This document shows, piece by piece, positions 1-9,300 of a stretch of DNA of 64,000 bases. The number at the start of each line of letters is the position of its first letter. Position 1 is the stretch's first letter. The translations under genes were made by a program, and so were the position numbers. Below the pieces are notes generated by a model. The model was not told where the DNA came from. It made no database searches and saw only the letters and a program-made list of their open reading frames with translations. This DNA is from Acrocarpospora macrocephala. Its GTDB lineage: Bacteria; Actinomycetota; Actinomycetes; Streptosporangiales; Streptosporangiaceae. Where the stretch lies: NCBI RefSeq assembly GCF_009687865.1, contig NZ_BLAE01000013.1, positions 62,001 through 126,000 of the forward strand, written 5' to 3'.

Positions 1-672
1 GCCCGGACCGGAGCGTGGCCGCCACCTAGGAGGCCGTCCGCCTGCTCGGCCAGGCCGGCATCCCGACGATCGCCACGACCCTGTCCGCCGACGATTTCGG
101 CCGGAACTCACCGCAGTACTACTTCCAGATGGTCGCCGCCAACCGGCAGGAGGCGCTGACCATCCTGGACTTCGCCAGCCGGGTGGTGGGCGCCACGAAG
201 GTCAAGCTCTACTACCCGGCGATGCCGGACGGCCGCAGACCGCTCGCTGCGAAAGTTCTGCTCGGGCTACCACCCGGTCTACACCGACCACGTCAAACCT
301 GCCCTGACCGGGCTGCCGAACGGGCTGCTGTGGGCGGGCGAGCGGGTCGGCACCGCCTACGACGCGACGATGCTGCTCGTCACGGCGGCACGCAAGCTCA
401 CCCCGGTCACCCCCAGGGACACCTCGCGTCCGTTCGACCGCGCCCTTCTCGTCGAGGAGTTCACCCGAGGCTCCCACCCCGGCGTGACGGGAACGGTCGA
501 CTACACCGGGTCGCACATCGCCGAGGACAAGCCGATGACCATCCTCACCATCCCCGACCTCGGCGTGGAGAGCAGCATCCCCGCCTGCGAGTTCACCCTC
601 GTCCAGCCGTACACCGTACTCGGCGGCGCCGGGCCGTGCCCCCTATCAGGGGCTTCAGGAGATAGGGGCTAG
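1..672 (+). pseudogene. Remnant of a type 1 periplasmic solute-binding protein
   Basis: Two reading frames together read like the C-terminal half of a receptor-family (Leu/Ile/Val-type) ABC solute-binding protein. The first, from about position 30, contains GQAGIPTIATTLSADDFGRN and runs to about 230. The second starts near 226 in the next frame, contains YHPVYTDHVKPALTGLPNG and GTAYDATMLLVTAARKL, and ends at the stop at 670-672. An in-frame TAG at 27-29 interrupts the first frame, and the frame change near 226-240 breaks the rest, so no intact protein can be made. Some sequence also seems to be missing between the two frames. The last codons overlap the 3' end of the NACHT gene on the other strand. 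The family assignment is by eye; the pseudogene status is directly visible unless the frame change is a sequencing error. Confidence 0.6.
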
Positions 673-3600
673 GAGGAGAATCTCGTTGGGCGGCCGGGGG
701 TCCTGGTCTTCGGCGAGGACGATCAGGGTGCCCAGGACTCTTGCCAGGCGTTCGGCGGGTTTCTGTTCTCCCGGCAGGGTGCGCAGGATGGCGAGACCGG
801 CCAGCAGCGCGGTGGCGGCCGAGATGAGAACACTCCGGCTGAGGGGCGCGCTGCGATTCAGGAGCGGATCGATCAGACGCTGGGCGTTCTCGATCAATAT
901 CGCGAGATGCGGATCGGCGCGGCACTGCGGGCTCAGCCGGCTCAGTATGTCGCGTAGCTCGCTGGCGGGGTCCTCGGCGGAGCGCGCCATGGCGGGGAAT
1001 GACGAGCACAGCAGATCGGTGAGGGAATCCGCGAAGGATCTGCCGGAACGGCGGGAGGAGCCGGTGCAGGCCCCCCGCCGGAGAACGCCGCAGGCGACGG
1101 TCATCGCCAGGAGCTTTCTCGCTGATCTGAATTGCTGGCTGGGGCCGAATGCCCGGGCGATCGCGCGAGCATAGGCGCGATCGGGCTTCAGCCCGATCGA
1201 CAGATCCAGGAACAGGTCGGGATCGGCGTCGAGAGCGGGCCCTTCGTCCAGGACGTACTCCTGTTCGAGGATGCGGTCCAGGATGCGATCGAGAGCGAGC
1301 ACCCGGTCGGGACCGATCCCCCGGTGCAGAGTGCGGTCCAGGGCGAGGTCGAGGGCGTGATCGAGGTCGAAGGTGCGATCGAGGGCGAGGAGGAGGGCCA
1401 GGTCAAGATCACGGGAAAGATCTTGGGCGAGAGCCCGGGCGAGGCCGAGCACCCGCTCTCGACTCTGCTCCTGGTTGAAGGCGCCGGCCAGGTCGCGGGC
1501 GGGCGCACGGTCGAGCTTGAGCGCGCCGATTCGTGCGTGGATACGGAAGTAGTCGGCCCGATCAGAGCTGCGGGAAAGGTTCTCGACGATGTCGATGGCG
1601 AGGAGGAACTGCCGGAGCGGCGTGTGCGGATGCTCGGTGAGAAGGATGTGCGTGTAGGTCAGCGATCGGCGCAGATCCGCAAGGCTCGCCCCGGTTTGGA
1701 TCATCCGGATGAACAGATGGCCGTGCTCGAGAATGGCACCGGGAAACCGCGTGAGCTGCGCCATCGTGGGGGCGTACGGCCAGGCGACGGACTCCGGCTG
1801 GTGAAGTCGAAGTTCCCTCTTGTCCTTTATCCACAGGGTGTGGATGGCGGTTGAGGGGATCAGCTTGATGTTGGTGTGGGTGGCCTCGGCCGGGACGAGC
1901 AGACGATAACTCGTGCCGTCGTCGAAAAGACCGTTGAGCCAGCTCACGAACCGGCGCGCGTCGTCGGCCAGCACCCCGACGGCGAAGCCGCCCGCCGGGG
2001 CGGTCTGGGTGGGCGGATGCCACCCGTGCGTCCGCTCATGCTGGGCGAACCGATCCCAAAGCTCGCGCGTGACGGGGTTGGCGCACACCGCGGTCGCGTC
2101 GTCGAGCCAGATGACCTCGCGAAGCGTCCGGGCGGCGATCACAGCGGCGACCAGCCTCTGGTGCTCGGGCCGGGCGTCCTCGACCGTGAGGATCTGGTTG
2201 AGCCGGGCTCGGGTGGCCGGCTGGATCTGGCGAGGGTTGTTGCCCGCGCAGTCGAAGGCGAGCGTCAGCGCGCGGATGGTGCCGGTGGCCAGGCAGGTCT
2301 CGATGAGGCCGGTGGCGTCCGCGTCCGCCGCCCAGAGCAGCGTGGTCTCCCGCCACCACGGGTTGTCCACGTTGTCGATGAGCAGGGCCTGGCGGTCGGG
2401 CTGTTCCCTGATGAGCGCGGCGGCCAGGAACTCCTGCAGGGTGAGGTGGGCGAAGGCGTACACACCGCGTTCGCGCTCGACGAGCACGCCGGTCTTGCAG
2501 ATCTCGGCCAGGAACAGGTCAGGAGAGACGGCCCCTTCCTCGCAGACGGCTTTCAGGGGTTCCTCGATCGCCGCTCGGGCTTCGTCGGCGGTGATGCTCT
2601 GCACGTGCGCGCACATCATGTGGAGCGCGAGATATTCGATGACGATGGCCTTGCGCGGACCGTCCAGGCCGGTGAGGTCGGTCAGGTTCCTGACCTCCAG
2701 GCGGCGGTGCAGGAGCGAGTCGCACATCTCGGCGTAGAGGGTGGCCCGGGTTCCGGGCAGCGCGCCCCGGTAGTAGTGCACGTTCGCGATCATGGTGAGC
2801 AGGAGCGGGTTCGCGGCCAGATCGTAGAGAGCGGGCTGGCGGCGCAGCCGGGTGAGGAGATCCTCGGCCTTCTCCTCCGACATCCGCCTGATGTCCTCGG
2901 CCGACTCCGGGGAATGGCCGGCCTCCGGGTCGTGGCGCGCACGATGCTCGACCGCGTGGTACCAGCGGTGCAGGAACTGGGAGATCTGGTCGGCGGTAAA
3001 CCGCTGAACCTGGAGGACCTCCGCGCTGGGGAGCGGGTTGGACAAGTAGCCATAGGGGCGTGAGGTGATGACGAACGTGCTCCTGGGATAGCGGGCGATC
3101 TGCTTGCTCACCCAGAAGACGAGGCGCTTGCGGTGATCCTCGTCGGCGATTTCATCCAGCCCATCGAAAAGGACCACGCAATTGCGCCGGTCGAGCTGGC
3201 GGGCGAGCCACCAGGCCGGGATCATTTTGTGCAACCAACTCGCCGCTACCGCGATATCCGGCAGGTCGGCGGGATCCTCGCTCAATAGTTCCTTCGTGTG
3301 ATCGCGCAGGTAGAGCAGGACGGGCAGTTGTTTACGCCACCCCGATCGGCTTTGGCACATCGCCATCGCCTCGTGCCGGAGCAAGGTGGTCTTTCCCGAT
3401 CCCGGCCGGCCGATCACCGCGAAGACATGCCCCGGGCCTCCTTGGTCGATGAATTCCCGCAGCGAGGCCCGCTTCAGCCTCGCCGCCTGGTCACGGGAGA
3501 CAACCCCCGTGTCGCCGGCGATGTCCTGTTGCGGGCGCGGGCACAGGGCCAGGTCCACATACACCTGCCGTGACCGCAGCACGTACACGCTGGAGGTGGA

Positions 3601-3867
3601 CACCCCCACCGTCTCCATCCGGGCGACGGACGTCAGCAATTGCCGCCGATAAGCCCGATGCGGCAGCCAGGGCATCCGCTCCCCCGACGGGCTGGCCGGC
3701 TGGCTGACGACGGCGACCCACATTCCGGTGAGTGTGCACGCGAATGCCAGGTACGCCCATGTCCAGCTCAACTGCCCGTCGTTGAGAACCTGATTGGCCG
3801 CGACGTTGCCTGTCATCGTCAGCCCGGCGACGGCCATCATCACCATGGCCAATTGCAAACGCCGCAC
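655..3867 (-). CDS. Membrane-anchored NACHT-domain NTPase with Leu/Asp-rich repeat region
   Basis: About 1070 residues. The N-terminus has two hydrophobic segments (about residues 5-25 and 36-56). A NACHT/STAND NTPase follows: Walker A GRPGSGKT near 153-160, Walker B VVLFDGLDE near 231-239, and the sensor-like FVITSRPYGY near 265. The sequence FAHLTLQEFLAAALI near 472 fits the winged-helix end of the NACHT module. Residues about 808-903 (DNA about 1158-1443) are extremely rich in Leu-Asp-Arg-Ala with an alternating ALDLALDRTL pattern, probably a helical solenoid. STAND NTPases are switches often used in signalling or defence; no effector domain is recognisable, so the role is open. A GTG at 3873 is possible, but GGGGAG at 3873-3878 lies 5 nt before the GTG at 3867, which I prefer. 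The gene is not in an obvious operon. Confidence 0.85.
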   Translation of the reverse strand: MRRLQLAMVMMAVAGLTMTGNVAANQVLNDGQLSWTWAYLAFACTLTGMWVAVVSQPASPSGERMPWLPHRAYRRQLLTSVARMETVGVSTSSVYVLRSRQVYVDLALCPRPQQDIAGDTGVVSRDQAARLKRASLREFIDQGGPGHVFAVIGRPGSGKTTLLRHEAMAMCQSRSGWRKQLPVLLYLRDHTKELLSEDPADLPDIAVAASWLHKMIPAWWLARQLDRRNCVVLFDGLDEIADEDHRKRLVFWVSKQIARYPRSTFVITSRPYGYLSNPLPSAEVLQVQRFTADQISQFLHRWYHAVEHRARHDPEAGHSPESAEDIRRMSEEKAEDLLTRLRRQPALYDLAANPLLLTMIANVHYYRGALPGTRATLYAEMCDSLLHRRLEVRNLTDLTGLDGPRKAIVIEYLALHMMCAHVQSITADEARAAIEEPLKAVCEEGAVSPDLFLAEICKTGVLVERERGVYAFAHLTLQEFLAAALIREQPDRQALLIDNVDNPWWRETTLLWAADADATGLIETCLATGTIRALTLAFDCAGNNPRQIQPATRARLNQILTVEDARPEHQRLVAAVIAARTLREVIWLDDATAVCANPVTRELWDRFAQHERTHGWHPPTQTAPAGGFAVGVLADDARRFVSWLNGLFDDGTSYRLLVPAEATHTNIKLIPSTAIHTLWIKDKRELRLHQPESVAWPYAPTMAQLTRFPGAILEHGHLFIRMIQTGASLADLRRSLTYTHILLTEHPHTPLRQFLLAIDIVENLSRSSDRADYFRIHARIGALKLDRAPARDLAGAFNQEQSRERVLGLARALAQDLSRDLDLALLLALDRTFDLDHALDLALDRTLHRGIGPDRVLALDRILDRILEQEYVLDEGPALDADPDLFLDLSIGLKPDRAYARAIARAFGPSQQFRSARKLLAMTVACGVLRRGACTGSSRRSGRSFADSLTDLLCSSFPAMARSAEDPASELRDILSRLSPQCRADPHLAILIENAQRLIDPLLNRSAPLSRSVLISAATALLAGLAILRTLPGEQKPAERLARVLGTLIVLAEDQDPRPPNEILLLAPIS

Positions 3868-4122
3868 GTGCACTCCCCGCCGAACCAGCCAGGAACCTCG
3901 GAATCAAACGGCTAACACTCAACACGGCTATCCCCCGGACGGCGTCATATTCGCCAATCTGTAACTGATCAGCCAGCCCTTTTGTCAATGTGTAGGGCTC
4001 GGATTGATTACTCTCCGTGCACTACGACGGCCGGCGCGTCGGCTCAATCGTGCTCCCCGCCTGAATTTCTGAGTAATGAACTACTCAGGCTGATCGCGCT
4101 GCCGCGGCGGAGCGTTTGAGGC

Positions 4123-5160
4123 ATGAGAAAAACAGCCGCGGCACTGACCGTGCTTCTATTGCTGCTCTCCACGGGCTGCGTGGCCCTTGCGAAAAGTGTC
4201 GAGATCATCGCCATCGCGGTCGAGACCATCGGCGAGGATCCGTTCTTCGAACTGCCGATCCCCGAGAAGCCCATCACGCCGGGACCCACCGGTGGTCTCC
4301 GCCCTGGCGACACCCCCGGCCTGTACGGCGGCTCGCTACGCAAGCGAACCTGCGACAAGGCCCTGCTGACGAGATTCCTCACGGATCCCAGGAACCTCGC
4401 GAAGGCGACCGCCTGGGCTGCCGTGCGGAAGATCCCCGTCAAGGGCATCCGCGACTACATCAAGAAACTGACCCCGGTGATCCTGCGAAACGACACCCTC
4501 GTGCGCAACCACGGCTTCGCCGGCGGGGTGAGCACGGCGGTGGATGCCCTGCTCCAGGCGGGCATCGGCGTGCTGGCCGATGACCAGGGCCAGCCGGTCG
4601 TGAAGTGCAACTGCGGCAACCCGCTGGCCGAGCCCCAGGCGACCCTGGACGACGTCCAGCCGGACATCATCGTCCAGCCCGAGTGGCGCCTGCGGTTCGA
4701 CAAGCGCAAGGCGACCCGGGTCAAGCCGCCGAAGCGGCGGATCCGCGCGTTCTCCCTGCTGAACGTGGACACCGGCAAGGGCATCCGCCGCCCGGTGGGC
4801 AGCGATGGCCGCGACGACAAGACGCTGCCCTCGGCCGAACCCGCCATCCTCGGCCGGTGGCAGTCCGGCGAGCCCGCCTCGGTCGTCGAGGTGACGGCCA
4901 CCGGCGAGCAGGCCTACGCGGGCACGCTCGCCGACGATCTGACCGTCACCGACGACTGCACGGTCAGCGCGGGCACCCGGACCTGGACGGTCAAGGGCCG
5001 CGATCCCGACTACACCGGTTCGCTGTATTTCATCGATCTCGGCACGTGCGAGCCGCAGAATCCCGTACCGGCGCGATGGCGGGTGATCGACCAGAACAGG
5101 ATCACGATGTGCGCGACGGTTCTCGGGCAGGAGCAGTGCGTCGAGCTCACCCGGGCATAA
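4123..5160 (+). CDS. Putative lipoprotein of unknown function
   Basis: 345 residues. The N-terminus is a lipoprotein signal: positively charged MRK, a hydrophobic run of Leu, and the lipobox LSTGC with the acylated Cys near residue 19. The mature protein is Pro- and Arg-rich in the middle and has several Cys residues (one pair KCNCGN, others in DDCTV, GTCEP and the last 20 residues), consistent with disulphides outside the membrane. I recognise no domain. The ATG at 4123 has a GGAG about 10 nt upstream. It is transcribed away from the NACHT gene across a 250-nt divergent gap, so the two may share regulation, but nothing in the sequence proves a link. It could be a surface structural or sensing protein. 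Confidence 0.75.
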   Translation: MRKTAAALTVLLLLLSTGCVALAKSVEIIAIAVETIGEDPFFELPIPEKPITPGPTGGLRPGDTPGLYGGSLRKRTCDKALLTRFLTDPRNLAKATAWAAVRKIPVKGIRDYIKKLTPVILRNDTLVRNHGFAGGVSTAVDALLQAGIGVLADDQGQPVVKCNCGNPLAEPQATLDDVQPDIIVQPEWRLRFDKRKATRVKPPKRRIRAFSLLNVDTGKGIRRPVGSDGRDDKTLPSAEPAILGRWQSGEPASVVEVTATGEQAYAGTLADDLTVTDDCTVSAGTRTWTVKGRDPDYTGSLYFIDLGTCEPQNPVPARWRVIDQNRITMCATVLGQEQCVELTRA

Positions 5161-5251
5161 CGATCAAGCGAAGGGCGGGGACGACCACAGCGGCGTCCCC
5201 GCCAGGGCCGCTCCATCGGCCAGCGGTCAGGCCTACTTACGGACAGACCTC

Positions 5252-5394
5252 ATGCCGTTCGACCCGGCATCAGGCAAGTTCGCGGGCACGCCTCGTGCCG
5301 TTCGACCCGGCGTCACCCAGGTTCGCGGGCACGCCTGTGCCGTTCGACCCGGCGTCACGCGGTTTTGCGGACGCGCCTCGTGGCGGCCTTCGCT
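5252..5394. repeat. Three tandem copies of a 42-43 bp repeat overlapping a gene end
   Basis: The sequence TGCCGTTCGACCCGGC recurs at 5253, 5296 and 5338, giving periods of 43 and 42 bp. Each unit continues with a similar GTTCGCGGGCACGCCT block; the third copy is the most diverged. The third unit contains the stop codon and the last codons of the minus-strand gene ending at 5355, so the repeats look like duplications of that gene's 3' end pushed downstream. No further copy is visible beyond 5394. Confidence 0.85.
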
Positions 5395-5801
5395 CTGGCG
5401 GTCGGCCGTGCCGGCGTCTTCGCCGGTGGTGCGGGCTTCGCGGCAGGTTTGGCCATCGGTTTGGCCATCTTCGCGCCGCCTGCGGCCCGGGACGCGATCA
5501 TGGTTCCTACCCCGATCGCCGCCGCGATCGGCCATTCGACCGCGCCGAGGACGGCGAGCACGCCGAGTCCGCCGTAGTAGACCAGCTGCTCCGGCGGCGG
5601 AATCGCCGCCCTTCCGGTCCGCATCATGCGCTCGGCCCACGAGGTGTCCATGTGCGGGACGTGCATGTGCGGCCGGTGCACCTGGAGGCTGACCATCGGC
5701 AGGTTGAGCTCCAGCAGCTCTTCGTCCGGCCCTCCCTTCGCCATCGAAGCCTTCTCGACGGTGCCCTTCATCGACCGGTTCTTGGTCTCGGTGACAGTCA
5801 T
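5355..5801 (-). CDS. Small membrane protein with Ala/Lys/Pro-rich tail
   Basis: 148 residues from the ATG at 5801, which is preceded by GAGGGGGCT. The first 60 residues are polar, with a His/Met-rich patch (VHRPHMHVPHMD) that could bind metal. A hydrophobic stretch (YYGGLGVLAVLGAVEWPIAA, then AIGVGTMIASRAAGG) probably makes one or two membrane helices. The last 45 residues are a basic Ala/Lys/Pro tail resembling histone H1-like tails, repeating AKPAAKPA-type units. I do not recognise a named family. It is divergent from the 45-residue peptide and the P-type ATPase, and the His/Met patch next to a cation ATPase suggests, only by inference, a link to metal handling. Its 3' end is duplicated in tandem. 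Confidence 0.65.
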   Translation of the reverse strand: MTVTETKNRSMKGTVEKASMAKGGPDEELLELNLPMVSLQVHRPHMHVPHMDTSWAERMMRTGRAAIPPPEQLVYYGGLGVLAVLGAVEWPIAAAIGVGTMIASRAAGGAKMAKPMAKPAAKPAPPAKTPARPTARAKAATRRVRKTA

Positions 5802-6062
5802 AGCCCCCTCTTCCCCCATCGATTGCGACACTCTGCGATCGTTCCCGCGTGGACCCGGAAGAGCATGATCAACGTTCACTTTTGAGGTCGTATATGCCGA
5901 AATATCGGGGTTCAATGACCCTGGACCAGCACAGACGCAGCCGTACCAGCCCGACCCAAGAGGTCACCGGATGTTCACCGCACGTACAGATGCATGAAGA
6001 TTATGTCCTCTTTTTGGGTGAACTGTGGTAGAAAATGTCACGTCGTCTATGAGAGGTCCCCA

Positions 6063-6200
6063 ATGCCCAGTTTCCTTGGTTCGTTGCTCGCCAAGGCGGC
6101 GGTCATCGCGCTCGAGGCGTTCGTCGCCCACCTGGTCCAGGTTCTGATCCAGACCGCCGTGCGGCAGTTCGCCCCGAAGTGCGGCCCCGCGACCGCCTAG
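6063..6200 (+). CDS. 45-residue hydrophobic membrane peptide
   Basis: The ATG at 6063 has AGAGG about 8-12 nt upstream. The 45-residue product is one amphipathic or membrane helix (LLAKAAVIALEAFVAHLVQV, then LIQTAVRQFAPKC) ending in a short polar tail. It lies 160 nt upstream of the P-type ATPase on the same strand. Single-helix peptides such as KdpF or sarcolipin are known to associate with P-type ATPases, so a regulatory subunit role is attractive but is only inference from position and size. A longer reading from 5994 exists but lacks a ribosome-binding site. Confidence 0.5.
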   Translation: MPSFLGSLLAKAAVIALEAFVAHLVQVLIQTAVRQFAPKCGPATA

Positions 6201-6207
6201 AGCCGTC

Positions 6208-6250
6208 TCACCCACCCTGTCCGCTTCAAGGGCATGGGTGACAAGTGTCA
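6208..6250. promoter_or_regulatory. Inverted repeats ahead of the P-type ATPase
   Basis: TCACCCA at 6208-6214 pairs with TGGGTGA at 6235-6241 and could be a weak hairpin ending the small-peptide transcript. Overlapping it, TGACA-AG-TGTCA at 6239-6250 is a perfect short palindrome about 110 nt before the ATPase start and could be an operator. No cognate regulator is adjacent. Confidence 0.35.
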
Positions 6251-6362
6251 TCATTGCGCCAACCCTGAAGGATTCGCCGGGTAGATCGCCTGGCGAGCCT
6301 TTCGTATGGCCTAACATCAGAAATCTTCCCCCGAGAGCTTCGGTGTCTTGGGGGGTCGTGGC

Positions 6363-9300
6363 ATGTTCGGGCAGATGCTGACTTTGGCCATCGGTATGGT
6401 GCGATGGCTGCCGGTTCCCGAGCTGGTCCGGGGCGAAGCCAGCAGGCTGGGCACGATGGTGGATTCCCTGCCGGTCCCGGGCCGTCGACGCGGGCGGCGC
6501 AGCGGGCCGGCCGAAGCGGGCGGCCTCTGCGTCCACGTGCGGGGATTGCACCTGCCTGGCATGGAGCCCGCGGTCGAAGCACTCGAACGGCGCCTCAAGG
6601 CGACCGGCGGGGTGACGCGGACCGAGGTCAACCGGGCGCTGGGATACGTCTTCCTGGCGGGCGAGGCGCTCGACGAGGACAGCCTGATCGGGCTGATCGA
6701 AGAGGTGGAGCGCGAGCACGCGCTGGACAACGCGCCATACGCCGGCGGGGTGGCGCTGCCGGACGCGCCCGCGGCAATGCTCGGATTCGGGGTACGGCTG
6801 GCCGGGCTGGGAGTGTCGGCAGCCGGCCGCCTGGCGGGTGTACGCGGGCTGCCCCCGGCGGTGCCGCTGGCGGTCGCCCTGGCCGACTCCTACCCGTGGC
6901 TGCGGAATGTGCTGGCCAGGCGGTTCGGGGAACAACCCACCGACGCCCTGTTCGGGATCTCGACCACGCTCGCCAACGTGCTGTCGTTCCGCCCCGTGGG
7001 CCAGCTGATCGACACCGCCGGCGCCGGTCTGCTGCTGGCCGAATCCCGGGCCCACCACCACGCCTGGACCAGGGCCGCGGTCAACGCCGTCTCGCACCGC
7101 TCCGAGCCGCGCGTGCGGCTCGACCGCCCGGTCCCGCTTCCGCCGGGCCCGATCGAGAGCTACAGCGACCGGGCCATTCCCGTGGCCTTCGCGGCGTACG
7201 GCCTGACGGCCATCCTGAGCCGCGTTCCCGGACGTGACCTGGCCTTCCTGGGGGCGGCCGCGCCGAAGGCCGCGCGGCTGGGCCGGGACGGCTTCGGCGC
7301 CGAGCTCGGCCGGGGCCTGGCCGAGCGGGACGTGCTGGTGCTGGACCACCGGGCGCTGCGCCGCCTGGACCGGATAGACACCGTGGTCGTCGACGCCGAC
7401 ACGCTGCTGACCGGGAACTGGTCGGTGCACCGCGTGTCCGAGCTCGGCCCGGACGACGATCCCGCGGAGGTGCACGCGGTCATCCATGAACTGGTCGATC
7501 CGGCCGATCCATGGCAACGGCGCAAGCAGGCGGCCTGGGCCGTCGAGCCGAGCGGGACGCAGCACGACACGCTCACGCTCACCAGGAACGGGCGCACCGT
7601 CGCCCACGTGGCCATGATCGCCGAACTGCACCCCCTGGCCAAGGCGCTGATCGAGGCGGCCGGATCGGCGGGGACCGTCCTGCTGGCCGGTGGACCGCGA
7701 GACGCGGGGCATCGGCTCGGCGTGACCGGCACCCTCACCGGTGGGCGGCGGCTCGCCGCGGAGGTGCGCGCCCTGCAGGTCGACGGGCATGGCGTGGCGG
7801 TGGTCTCGGCCGCCGGCCGGGCGGCGCTGGCCGCCGCGGACCTCGGCGTCGGCATCGCCTCGGCGAAGCACAAGCGGTGGACCGCCGATGTGAGCTGCGA
7901 CCTGGCCGGGGCGGTGCTGCTGCTCGGCACGGCCGGCGCGGCCCGGCAGACCAGCAAGCGCAGCGTGCGGCTCGCGCTGGCCGGCTCGTGCTGCGCGGTG
8001 CTGCTGGGCCTGGCGACGCCCGGCGGCGGCCGCACGGCTTTCGTGACGGTCAACCTGGCGGCGGGAATCGCGCTCGCGACGGGCATGTGGACGGCGCGGC
8101 AGATGCTCCGGCGGCCCGCGCCGATCCCGCATGACCCCACGCCCTGGCACATCATGCCGGTCGGAGCCGTGCTCGACCGGTTGCGCACGACTATTCAAGG
8201 GCTGCCGGACGGCGAGGCCGAACTCCGCCGGGTCGCTCCCCCTGCCAATGGCGGCCCGCCCGGCTTTTTCAAGATCTTCTGCGAGGAGCTGGCCAATCCG
8301 CTCACTCCGGTCCTGGCGGCCGGGGCCGCGGTCTCGGCCGTGGTGGGCTCGGTGGCGGACGCCGCGCTCATCGGGGGCGTGCTCGGGGTGAACGCGCTGA
8401 TCGGCGGCGTGCAGCGGCAGGGCGCCGACCGCGCGCTGCACAGCTTGCTGACCACCACCGCCGTACAGGCCCGGCTGCGCCGCGACGGCCAGATGCTCGA
8501 GACGCCGGCGGACCGCCTGGTCCCCGGGGACGTGGTCGAGCTGGAGGCGGGTGACTCCGTGCCGGCCGACTGCCGGCTGATCGAGGCCGACAACCTGGAG
8601 GTGGACGAGTCCGCCCTCACCGGGGAGTCGCTGCCGGTGCCCAAGACCGCCCGCCCGGTGTCCGCCGACACCGTGGCCGACCGGCGTTCCATGGCGTACC
8701 AGGGGACGATCGTCGCGGCCGGTTCCGGGGTCGGCGTGGTGGTGGCCACCGGCGAGGCGACCGAGGCGGGGCGCAGCGCCAGGACGGCCATGGACGGTCC
8801 GCCGGCCGGGGGCGTGGAAGCCCGGCTGAACGAGCTCACCCGGCGGATCCTGCCGCTGTCGCTGGGCGCCGGGGGCCTGCTGATCGTGCTGGACCTGCTG
8901 CGCGGGCGCACGCTCGGCGCGTCTCTGGGGCAGGGGGTGAGTCTGGCGGTCGCCGCCGTGCCGGAGGGGCTGCCGTTCGTCGCCACGGTGGCCGAGCTGG
9001 CGTCGGCGAAACGGCTGTCCAAGCGCGGCGTGCTGGTGCGCAACCCCGGCACGATCGAGACGCTGGGCCGGGTGGACGTGCTGTGCTTCGACAAGACCGG
9101 CACCCTGACCGAGGGGCGTATCCGGCTGCGCCGGGTGAGCGACGGGCGGGCCGACTCGCCCCTCTCCCGGCTCACTCCAGAGCTGCGCCGCGTGCTGGTC
9201 ACCGCCGTACGCGCCTGCCCGACGCCGGGCGACGCGCTGCCACACCCGACCGACCGGGCCGTGGTGGACGGCGCGGCCCGCGCCGACGTCGGCATCGGCG

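Noticed and set aside
1132-3063. Long plus-strand reading frames opposite the NACHT gene
   Set aside because: They mirror its codon structure, contain no domain, and lack ribosome-binding sites; high GC gives long antisense frames.
5233-5354. Coding continuation of the Ala/Lys/Pro tail through the 43-bp repeats
   Set aside because: The gene's own frame stops at 5355-5357; the repeats are read only in another frame.
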